A DNA stretch of 64,000 nt from Zonotrichia leucophrys gambelii (Eukaryota; Chordata; Aves; Passeriformes; Passerellidae), in assembly GCF_028769735.1 (NCBI RefSeq), contig NC_088171.1, forward strand, positions 143,055,917 to 143,119,916, given 5' to 3'. A program made the position numbers and the translations under genes. Position 1 is the stretch's first letter. Every line of letters begins with the position of its first letter. The notes beneath the pieces were generated by a model that saw only the letters and a program-made list of their open reading frames with translations, ran no database searches and was not told where the DNA came from. Positions 1 to 12,560 of this stretch are shown here, one piece after another.

Positions 1-3000
1 CAGATAAAAGCAGATGCGCATTTAGGCTCTGTCTGTGCTTTAAACACCTCAGAAAACAGCTGTAACAGGAGATGCCTCCATCCCAGACATGCCTGCTCTC
101 ATGGCAAAAGTGTGCCTCAATGCTGTATTGTATTTTTTCATATGCACAATATGAAAAAAAATGCCAACGAGATCACAAATACACCTATACTTAACAATAA
201 CCTATATTTGGATGGTGTAGGAAGAAAACAGAGGCTCACTTTCAATTAAAGACCACCTCTTAAATTGGGCAATCCTAGTCCAGAGCAGTGATGTCCTTTC
301 TCCCTTCTTCTTACACTTTTTATCTCCCCATATTATTGCTTACATGAAACATCCATTATCATGCATGATATTTCCCTTTCTAACAAAATGCAGCTGGAGG
401 TTCCACAGGTTAATTATAAATTGATTTTAAAAGCATTTACCAAGAAGTTATTTAAATCTATTTCCCTTAATTTCATTTGATGCAGCATATGTCTTGCAGT
501 GCAAAGGGGAGATGCAGCTTTATTGCCACTATCTGCCAGATGAACATGTTCATCATCAGCAGTGCAGGGAGTGATAAGTCACTTATCTGATACAGAGAGA
601 CAAAACACTCCCTCTTTCTTATCAACAAATTGAGTTATCAGCCAAGTGAAGTAGTTTTTCGGTAGCCTTTCTGACTGGGTTTTGCTTTTAAATTCATACT
701 GGCAGCAAATGTTCATGGATGTATTTGCCTCTCTTATGCTCATTTCAAAATCCAGCAGCAGCCACCACAGATAAGAAAGCTTCATCCCCCAAAGATGTCT
801 TGCCTGAGTGTAGCTAAACAGTTCAGAATTTACTCTGATTGCTGGAAAGCTGAACTAAACCTCACCAAAAGTAACAAAAGTGATGCTAAAACAGTCATAC
901 AAAGAGCTTAGAGGAACACAGAGCTGTAACATTGCATGTCCAAAGCCTGCTGACATTACCACCACTGATGGCTTAACCCTATTTCTCAGTGTTGTCTCCT
1001 ATATTTAGGTGTCTGACCTGAGACAACCAGGACCCAGAAACCTGGGCAGTGCAAGCCCTGACCCAGCCAAGGCAACACTTTAGCTACACTTGACTACATA
1101 TGCCCAAATGAATTCAGAATTAACTTCATAACAAAGCTGGAGAGAAGTTAGGGTTATCAGCCAGGTAACATTATTAGAAGACTAACTGAATGCATGGCGA
1201 GGTTTTAGGTGTGAAGAGTTAGAAACTGTCTGATGCCTTTTAAGGACTCAGTTTGGTGATGAGAATCTACTCTGAAAGGGTCTGTGCAGAGTGCTGCTCA
1301 TGCGAAGGATGTCAGCATCACACTGACTTGAACTGGTGAATGCCATGAGCTGTTCTCAGAAAGTGCTCAGTGCTGGAATCAGCATCATTTTGGCTGAGGG
1401 TGACTGGAAAGTAAATTTCATTGCAATAGCACTGAAAAGGATTTGCTGTTGATTACAGGGGCCAAACATTATCATTCACCAGGATAGTTTGTAAATGTGA
1501 CTCTCCATAAACTGGTCAAAAGAAAACATGACTTGATAAACAGAAACCCATAGAAGACAAAAGTCAGGAATGTTTCTTGTAAATACTTACAAACTCACTG
1601 CTACAAGCTCATATTCCTTCTTCCCATAAAGACGTAGTCAAACAGGACCTCCAAGATTAATATAAGGATTGACAATGAGAAAATCATCATTTCACCTGCT
1701 GAACAAGACAAAAAAAAAAAAACAAAAACCTTGTGTTTCTGAGCTTGCTCAACATGGAGCCAGAAAAGGGAGCTCTGATGATCTTCAGCAGAAACCTGAA
1801 CTTTGAAGAAAGCATGGACTTTGCATTGGCTCAGATAAGTAGGTTGATATACCTTTCCACCTCCCCACAAACTCAGATCCAACCACCTACAAGACCTGTA
1901 ACACCCCGAATCTCCAGTGTTTTCTAAAGGCCACACAATTCCTACTTTTCCAGACATTCTCTTTCAATGGGGCCACTTTCTTTCTTGGAATGTGTTCCTG
2001 TGGATGAACCTGTTAATTTGATAGCAATCAGATACCTCATCTCTAAAGCATCCAGCTGCATAATTCCTAGAAGGGTCCTTTGCTCTCACCTGTTTGCAGA
2101 TGGGACAGGATTGTTGGATATTAATTCTCAAAGAGACAGGAGACATCTATAAGAATGGCCCAGCTGACAATTGTTTCAATAGTTCCCAGCCTTGCTGTCA
2201 GCTGACACATTCCTTCCTCCAGATAATATCTGATGCACTCAGATGTTTCTGGAGCTGTGCCCCCACAGGATGTGAGGCAAGAATGACAGTGAGCTCTTTG
2301 CTCCTCTGCTTTCATACCAACCCTGCAAAGATGTTGCTATAGGAGGGTTTGGGGTGGGTTTTTTTTTTGTTTGTTTGTTTGTTTTTGGGGTTTTTTTTTT
2401 AGCATTAATAAGAAACCTGCACAATAACTTTCAGTCCTTCTTTCCAGCTGCAATCCAGTTACAAACCTCCTCAGTGTCGGGCCAAGAGGAGGGGGATTCT
2501 GCACTTGCAGGTGTGATGTGGAGGTGGCTTCACATGCGTGGGGAGGCAGGAAAATTCATTCCTGTGCCTCACAGCTGACAGCGAGTCCCGTACAGGGGAG
2601 CACCAATACTGAATGACTGGAGCATGGAAGAGGCTCTGATGCCATTATAGCTCCAAAGATCAGGGCTTGACGGCGTTGGTACCTAAAAGGATCATTAAGT
2701 AGTTGCAAATGACCGTAACACTTTAAAGAGGACTTAATCAAGCAGAGCCGGGATGTCTTGACAATCTGATAAGTGCAGCATACAACTCAGAGAATGCAGA
2801 GGCCAGGGATGTGTGACTGGCCTTTGGGACTGATTGTTCTGAAACAGCTCTGCTTTTTCTTTTCGAAGAGAAATTTAAATTACCCGGCCTTTCAAAAATA
2901 ACTGTTTATCTTTAAAATCATCTCATTTATCAAACACTTAAATCAGTGCAGATTTCCTGTAATTCAACCTTAACCCACAGCTGAACAAAATTCTCTTCTA

Positions 3001-4319
3001 TCAAGGAATGCCGAAACTACTGGTGTTAACTTGGTGCCTTCCAGTTATCCATGTCAAAAGGTGTTAATTCGTGTAGGAAGGTTAACTCCAACTGCTTGTA
3101 TTTTTGGCGTTGTTTCCCAGGCACTTAGATCAGTTTACAGGTACTGTATTTAACAAATATAGCTAGCAAAAAAAGAAAAAAAAAAAAGATAAATAAGTTT
3201 ATTTGTGATTTTAAGTTAGTTGTATACACAGAAAAATAGTTCATTTTACATAATTAAGAATAAATTCATCAAGGGCTGCCCTGTTTAAAAACAAACGAAA
3301 ATTTGATACCAAAGGTACTGTGATGGTTTGAAAGAGCTGCAAAGTCAAACTGTCTATAAACACAGTTAAATTAACAGCTGTTGCAATTTTACCCCAAAGC
3401 AAAAAAGGTAAAGGCCGCACACCGTGGAAAGACCAAACCTGGTGTAAAGGCTTTTATTCTCCGTATTCAAAAATGTTAGTTACTGTTAGTTAACTAATGT
3501 TAGTTAATTCCTGTCTTCCAGTCTGATGTCTCCTTCAATTTCATGATCCCAGACAACAGGACAAAGCAAGACAAATATATATCAATACCTATGTGCCTAA
3601 TGGCAGACCACCTTTAAAAATTGCTAATACTTCTGTTTCCCTGAAGACTAGCTTTCATATTCAGTTTAAAAACCAACATCTGAAATATTTGGTTTTAGCA
3701 ATTACAAATAATTTTAAAAGTCCTATTTCACATGCACTGCCAGACTGAAAAATTAAAATCTAAAGTGTTTGGTTTTAGCAATAAAAATTAAAAAAAAGAA
3801 ATCTCTGGATCATAGGAAGTATCATTTTGAATCTCCTTTGGTTTGCCCAAGCCAGAGGAGAACTTCAAGTACTTCCTGATTCTCTTGATGACAAAACTTA
3901 CTTTTCTGGGACTTCCATGGATTTCCGTGAGGGGGGTGGTACTCAATGTAGCTCTGGAGGGAGCAATTTAATAGAAGTGTAACACTTTGAGCTACACTCA
4001 GTTTTCATCAGTTTCCTTCTCTACATTTCCCTTTTCCTGTTGGTAATAAACAGCTTGAGCTTTTCCATGGCGAGGATCACAGGCTGGCATGATGCCGAGG
4101 AAGAAGCTGCCATGATTGCTGCAAACACTCTAGGGCACATAGCTGAGAGGATGAGGAAGAGAAAATAAATAAATTACACTAGATACCACTTTCACTGACC
4201 CCATGACATCTCTGCCTGAAGATGGACATCCACAGGATGAGGGTAAAAACAGCCTTGGCTTCCAACAGCAGACAAGACCTTAGTATGTGATATGTGCTAC
4301 CTCTGGTTTTAAACTAGCA
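1..4319. other. Intergenic DNA upstream of MYC
   Basis: No credible coding exon is seen: open frames are short, overlap on both strands and resemble no family I know. The stretch is AT-rich, with T-runs near 2361-2400 and an A-run near 1710-1722. A small local duplication lies at 3688-3702 and 3768-3782, where the same 15 bases (TTTGGTTTTAGCAAT) recur 80 bp apart. A TGTTAGTTA motif repeats three times at about 3474-3506. The AT-rich single-copy block at about 2820-3150 could be a conserved regulatory element, but that is only an impression. Confidence 0.6.
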
Positions 4320-4407
4320 TATTTTATTTTATTTTATTTTATTTTATTTTATTTTATTTTATTTTATTTTATTTTATTTTATTTTATTTTATTTTATTTT
4401 ATTTTAT
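4320..4407. repeat. (ATTTT)n microsatellite, about 17 copies
   Basis: Uninterrupted tandem ATTTT pentamers run for about 88 bp. The perfect array implies recent slippage and probably length polymorphism. No adjoining retroelement body is obvious. Confidence 0.97.
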
Positions 4408-5201
4408 GATACTTCTGTGATTCTCTTATTCCTATTTACTGATAACACATCAGCCATAAAACCCACTGATTTCTCCTGCATAATTGATGGTCATTCTGAA
4501 GACTCATGGACCATGGCTGCTGTACTGATCTAGCTGGGTGGAAACTGCAGTGGTGGGTCCTGCCCGTCTTTGACAGGAGGTGTATTTCAGTCTCTGTTTT
4601 TCACCACAGTAAACAGACAAGGACAGTGGCCCTCCCAGATGTCTGCATTTCTCCCCTGTGCCGGGGGAGTCCACTGAGAAAGTACTCATTAGCACAGCAT
4701 ATGAGTTTCCCTGGGCCTGGAGGAGGGGGGTAGGAAGATGTTATTAATTTAGTCAGTGCTGTGCAGCTTGCAGAAACACTGTCAGATTCTGCCTACACAT
4801 ATCTCACCTCCTATTGTTAAAGAAATTACAGCTGCTGAAAGAGATGAAAAAGTAACTCATTTATTTTCTGGCTTTCACAGTAATAAGGTAAATCTGATTC
4901 TCCTTGACGTTGTTGTATGTCTCTGCTTTTCAGACTGGGGTCTTTTGGGGTAGCGGTGGGGACATGATTCTCTGCACAGATGCTATCAGTGAAAGTGTGC
5001 TAGCCTATTTTAGTGTCTCTGACTGCAATGACCACATTTGTTTGGGTATCTCACTCATTCAGGGACTTAGGACTTTCCAAGACTAATTAGTATCTAGTTA
5101 GTACTTTCCTGTTTCTCACTTGTGAAAGGCCAGAAACCTGCAAGGCTTTGGAGAGGTCAGGCAAAACTTTCAGCAGAAATTTCTGAAGATAGCTCTGAGT
5201 T
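4408..5201. other. Intergenic DNA, no gene seen
   Basis: Unique-looking sequence between the ATTTT microsatellite and a CR1 fragment. Only short overlapping open frames are present, and none resembles a known protein. Confidence 0.5.
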
Positions 5202-5690
5202 CATAGACACTTGGAATGGTTTGGGTTAAAGGGACCTGAAGGATCATTTACTCCCAATCCTCTGCCATGGGAAGGGACACTTTTCATGAGATCAAATCTT
5301 CAAAGCCCCACCCAATGTGAACTTGAACACTTCCAGGGATAAGGCAGCTACAACTTCTCTGAGCAACCTATTGTAGTGCCTCACCACACTCAAAGAGAAG
5401 AATTTCCTCCTGATCTCTATTCTAGACCTACTCTCAGTTTAAAGCTGTTTACCCTCATTTTATCTCCACATCCCCTTGTCAAAAATCCTTCTCCTGCTTT
5501 CTTATGGGTCCTTGTTAGTTACTGGAAGGCATTGTAAGTTCTTTTCTCCAGGCTGAACTACCAAAATTCTTTCAGCCTTTCCTCACAGCAGAGGTGCTCC
5601 AGTCCTCTGGACTCACTCTGGCTGGTCCAGGCTTTTTCTTAGGTTGGAGTTCCCAGAGCTGGACCCAGTACAGTGTTCATGGTGACCCTA
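5202..5690 (-). mobile_element. CR1 LINE 3'-end fragment
   Basis: The + strand begins with a degenerate form of the CR1 3' terminus in reverse complement (ATGGTTTGGGTT at about 5216). Recognisable CR1 3'-UTR phrases follow: a 'gaacacttccagggat' type segment near 5325, 'caacttctctgagcaacct' near 5350, 'tctccaggctgaac' near 5547 and 'gaggtgctccagtcctctgga' near 5591. The element therefore lies on the minus strand. It is 5'-truncated, as most CR1 copies are, and carries many point changes and small indels, so it is old and inactive. Confidence 0.9.
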
Positions 5691-7079
5691 TGACTATTAG
5701 CGAGCTAATTATTGTCCTCTGAAAAAGAAATTGCAGATGTCTCCTGAGAGCAAAACATGCAGTAGGTGGCACAGGCACACAGCACATTGTGTTTCAGGGG
5801 TTTCCAGACAGGGGAGTGCAAGACCTTTTCCCACCACCTCTACTTCTCTCTCATGTTTTGCTTTCATTTCTGCTTCTCACAGGTTCCCACTCTGTGGGTG
5901 TATCACACAGACATTACACCTGGGGTCCCAGCTCAGCCCCCTCCCATTTCCTACAGATCACTAAACCCTTCCATGACAAAACAATCACATTGACTCTGCT
6001 GTCACTGTCATCTTAATGTCATACTTGTGCATTTATTCTTTCTGTATGACAGCTATTTGGTCAAAATGGCCCTTTTACTGGAAATTGATACTTACTGACT
6101 TCACACCTTGCCTCTGTTCTTTTTTATCTGGGGTTGAACATAAGAAATCAGAGCAAAATATTTTTTCACCTACACTAAAACTGCCTCATAAGATCCATGC
6201 TGGTGCACCTCAGAGTGGGCTCCTCAACAAAAAGTGAACTTACAGTCTGCATAAGCCTGGAGAAATCATGTAGATATTTTAAAGACTGTTTCCTCTGAAG
6301 GCTGTATTGTTTCAATGGCACATTTCTCCCAGTCTTCCCTTCCTGTTTTTCCATTCTTGTGAACACAGGGTATTTTAAGAGTCCATCTGCTCATGTTACT
6401 TATTCCTCTCCACTTTAAGTCATAACCCTTCGTGATATTACAGTTAATTGCTCTGTCAGTGATTCCATTGCAACCATGAATGGGATCATGATTTTCAACC
6501 CTATCTGTACTGGAGTAATTTCAAAATATTTCACCTATTATCAGTTCCATCTGAACTTTAATGGCTTTTACAATTTTGAGGACATTTATTGTGTATCTGG
6601 CGAAACTGATGCTATTCCTAAATAGACAGGTGCCCATATTGCATTTTACACCAACTGTAACTAGAATAATTTGGATCTTGCACCTTTCTGGCCTGCCTTT
6701 AGTCATGTTACTTCCATTTACAGAAGGAAGGTTTGCTACAGGGCGGAGTGGGATGTTATTTAAAAATAGCACAATGTATTTTAAGCCATTTCTGAGCAAA
6801 GGTATGGACATCCCATTCTGGAAATGTCAGTAGGTGAAGCATCTACACCATGCCTATGCCACGGCTCTTGCTTTGTCACCCTCTCCACGTAAAACTGTCC
6901 TTCCTTTTAACAACAGGACGTGGGACAGAGGATGGTCCGAGGTCCCTTGCGACCCTTTGCTCCGTGAGAAATGTGATGTTTGCATACACTCTGCTTGGCG
7001 AAACGCTTTTCGCCAGACACGATGGGAAACAGCAGAACGAGCGGGGTTATTTTGTTTTGTTTAGTGGTGGATGGGTGTG
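5691..7079. other. Intergenic DNA just upstream of the MYC CpG island
   Basis: AT-rich sequence with no convincing gene. Base composition changes sharply to GC-rich near 7085. Overlapping open frames on both strands at 6521-6833 look like chance and match no family I recognise. Confidence 0.5.
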
Positions 7080-7154
7080 TTTTGGCTGGCTTTGGCGCTG
7101 TTTTTTGGGGGCGGCGGTGCGGCGCAGGGCCGGGGGTCGCGCTGGGCGCGCTGG

Positions 7155-7168
7155 CCGGGAGGGGGCGC
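7155..7168 (+). promoter_or_regulatory. CTCF-like motif in distal MYC 5' flank
   Basis: CCGGGAGGGGGCGC agrees with the common CTCF core (CCASYAGRGGGCRS) at 12 of 14 positions by eye. It lies about 1.3 kb upstream of the inferred start site. CTCF was first described as a factor binding the chicken c-myc 5' flank, so an insulator site here would be expected. GC-rich DNA produces such matches by chance, so this is a candidate only. Confidence 0.35.
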
Positions 7169-8331
7169 GCTGTGCCCGCGGAAGCGGCGCGGCCGCCGTG
7201 GGAACGCGGGGCCGCCCCTGGCTGGGCACGGACGGGGGTCCCCGAGCCCAGGGGGCGGCACTGCAACCCGAGGGCTTGTGCTCGCGTGTGCTTTGCAAAT
7301 TGCCGGGAAGCGGGGAATAAGTACACATACAGGCATAGAACATCCCAGCGGGCTGCCCGCGGCGGGAACGGGAGAGCGCCGGGAAGCGTTCAGGGGGGCA
7401 CACCGGGGTGTCCCTCCAGCTCCCGCGAGTGCGGAGGCCGGCGTGGGGAAGTGGTGGCAGGATGCGCGGGGCGCAGCTCGCTGCAGGCTGGAGCTGCCCC
7501 GGGGAACGAGAGAATGGCAGGTGCGGGAGCTGCGGGAGGGGGTCGGGGACCCCGGAAGGGTCGCCGGCAGCTGAAGGTTCCTCGGAGCCGGGGTCCCCGC
7601 GGGACCCGCAGTGATGGAGAACGGGAATAGGAGGGCGCGCCCCGTCGCAGCTCCGCAGCCGCAGCAGCTCCGCGCCCCTCGGGGATGACCGAAAGGAGGG
7701 AGGTCACCATGGGGCGAGAGGAGGTGGTCAGAACGGGGGCGGCACAAGCCGGGGCGGGGGCACACGCGGGGAGCGCCAAAGGGAGAGTGGCTGCAAGGTG
7801 ACCCCCGTGGGGCTCTGCCTCCGCCCCCTCCCGGTTTAATCCTCTGCAGACGCCGGCAGAGGCGGGATAATCAAGCGGAGACCGGGTTGGGGGGTGTCCC
7901 AGCTACACACGCTCCTTTGTGCCGGCAGCCTGCGCCTCACCCGCTGCCGCTCGGGCACCGCTCTGCGCTCTGCTCGCCCCGAGGTGCCGGAGCCTCACCC
8001 AGAGGGGCGAGGGACGGCTGAAGCCCCTTCCCCGCCGCCGCCATCGGGGTTACCGCGCTCTCCCTTGCGAGAACGCCAGCGGGAGGAGGGAAGCGGCGAG
8101 GAGCTGCCTTTAATCCCTGCTAGTAATTTCTTTTTTTAATTTTTTTTTCTACTATGTTTACTTCCGACCTCTCCGTGCGGGGCTCGTAGTAAAAGACAAC
8201 AACAAAAATATAGTAAAATAAATAAAAAGGGCCGCGGAGCGCGGCATCGCCTTCTGCCGGCGCAGCTCGCTCTCTCTCCTAGCCGGCGGAGGCGGGGGCA
8301 GAGCGCGGCCGCGGGTCTGTGCGCGCCCAGG

Positions 8332-8345
8332 AGCGCAGGGGGCGC
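8332..8345 (+). promoter_or_regulatory. CTCF-like core in proximal MYC promoter
   Basis: The strong core AGGGGGCGC (8337-8345), preceded by GC-rich sequence, matches the CTCF consensus at about 11 of 14 positions. It lies about 130 bp upstream of the TATA-like element at 8472. Position and core are compatible with the promoter-proximal CTCF site known in chicken c-myc, but orthology has not been aligned. Confidence 0.35.
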
Positions 8346-8431
8346 GCAGCACCGCGCCCTCCCGCGGCTGAGTGCGGAGCCTGCGCGGCTGCCGAGGGCG
8401 GGCGGGAGCGCGGTGGGGCCCCGCGGTGCTG

Positions 8432-8462
8432 CCCCCGCCCCCGCCACCGCTCCCCCGCCCCT
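8432..8462 (+). promoter_or_regulatory. C-rich CT-element-like tract of MYC promoter
   Basis: Five C-runs of three or more occur within 31 bp, directly upstream of the TATA-like TTTAAA. The complementary strand is G-rich and could fold into a G-quadruplex. In human MYC a comparable element (NHE III1, bound by CNBP, hnRNP K and nucleolin) precedes promoter P1 with the same C-rich coding-strand polarity. The correspondence is positional; the bases are not the same. Confidence 0.45.
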
Positions 8463-8471
8463 CGCCGGCGC

Positions 8472-8477
8472 TTTAAA
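8472..8477 (+). promoter_or_regulatory. MYC: TATA-like element of MYC
   Basis: TTTAAA within CTTTAAAGG sits in an otherwise very GC-rich promoter, so transcription is expected to start near 8500. A second candidate, AATAAAAAGG at 8221-8230, could serve an upstream start. MYC genes usually have several starts, and sequence alone cannot say which is used. GGGTTTATC near 8589 weakly resembles sequence next to the human P2 start, as I recall it. Confidence 0.45.
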
Positions 8478-8499
8478 GGAGGAAAGCAACTAAACTTCT

Positions 8500-8788
8500 A
8501 TTGTACCGGCCAGCGCGCCGCGCCGCCCCGGAGCAGCGACGGAGCGAGCGAACGAGAGCGCCGGGAGGCGGCTGCTCCGCCGCTCCGTGGGGTTTATCAA
8601 ACCGTAGTGGGAGGAAGAGACCTACGTTCTCCCGGCGTTTTGTCTATTTTTTCTTTTTATTTTTTTAGTTTTCCCCCCGTCCTTTCTGGCGGTTCTTTTT
8701 ATCATCTATCCGTTTTCCCTTCGTTGTTGCCGCACCGCCTGCAATAATCGCCTCGCTACGTCTCGCAGCTGGCGCGTTGGAGAAGCCG
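8500..8788 (+). other. MYC: MYC exon 1 (5' UTR)
   Basis: The 3' end is fixed by a consensus donor, AAGCCG|GTGAGT, with GT at 8789-8790. The 5' end is inferred from the TATA-like element and is approximate. No ATG occurs between 8500 and 8788, so the first AUG of the spliced message is the MYC start in exon 2. In the MYC frame an in-frame TAG lies at 8666-8668, and from there the frame is open into exon 2. A UUG at 8777-8779 has G at -3 and +4, so it could start a slightly longer protein. Vertebrate MYC exon 1 is typically non-coding except for such a non-AUG start. Confidence 0.7.
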
Positions 8789-11987
<3,199 letters not shown>

Positions 11988-12369
11988 GAACTCTTGAGCA
12001 TCACTTAGAATAATGCAAACTAGACTGAAACTATGGTAAAATATTAATGAATCTAATATCTCTCATGAACTATGTGATCCATCGAGTATGGAACTATTGC
12101 AACTGCATGCTGTGCGACTTAACTTGAGACTACACAACCTTGGCTGAATCTCCCAAGGGTTTGGCCAGAACCTCAAAACTGCCTCATAATTGATACTTTG
12201 GACATAAGGGATGATGGGACATTCTTCATGCTTGGGGATGAACTCTTCAATTTTTTTTCTTTTAAGATTTTGTATTTAAGGCATTTTTTCATACGAGAAT
12301 CCAAAAGAAAAAAGTTGTCCCCAGTTTGCTGTATATATTTACACATCATATTGCCATGTAAATACCTTT

Positions 12370-12375
12370 AATAAA
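12370..12375 (+). terminator. MYC: MYC proximal poly(A) signal AATAAA
   Basis: A canonical AATAAA in TTTAATAAAGCC lies 383 bp after the stop codon. Human MYC has a similar signal at the equivalent place (TTTAATAAAACG, recalled). Confidence 0.85.
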
Positions 12376-12531
12376 GCCTTTATAGAAAAATGTGCAACAT
12401 TAATACGCAACAGTTGTGGCAACTGGATTTATACTTGTCTTGAACTTCTGTGCCATAACATTTCACAATTTTGTTTTTTATTTAAGTACTTTTTTTCCTT
12501 TTAAAAATGATTTTTATTTTGTTTTTAGATA

Positions 12532-12537
12532 AATAAA
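12532..12537 (+). terminator. MYC: MYC distal poly(A) signal AATAAA
   Basis: AATAAA lies within AGATAAATAAATATTTGCC. It follows a TTTTTAG-containing block that also precedes the distal signal in human MYC, as recalled. Confidence 0.75.
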
Positions 12538-12560
12538 TATTTGCCCAAAATCTAATTAGC

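Larger units (their letters stand above)
11988..12560 (+). other. MYC: MYC 3' UTR
   Basis: The AT-rich region follows stop codon TAG (11985-11987). Several blocks match the human MYC 3' UTR as I recall it: ACAACCTTGGCTGA at 12133, AACTGCCTCA at 12177, TTTGTATTTAAG at 12269, and TTATTTAAGTAC near the distal poly(A) signal. The ACTGCCTCA at 12178-12186 holds a miR-34-type seed match and a wobble let-7-type match. Many AU-rich stretches fit a short-lived mRNA. Two poly(A) signals suggest two 3' ends, near 12390 and 12555. Confidence 0.85.

Noticed and set aside
7061..7765. Long open frames on both strands upstream of MYC
   Set aside because: They sit in the CpG island, overlap each other in several frames and show low-complexity Pro/Arg/Ala/Gly composition. 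GC richness removes stop codons.
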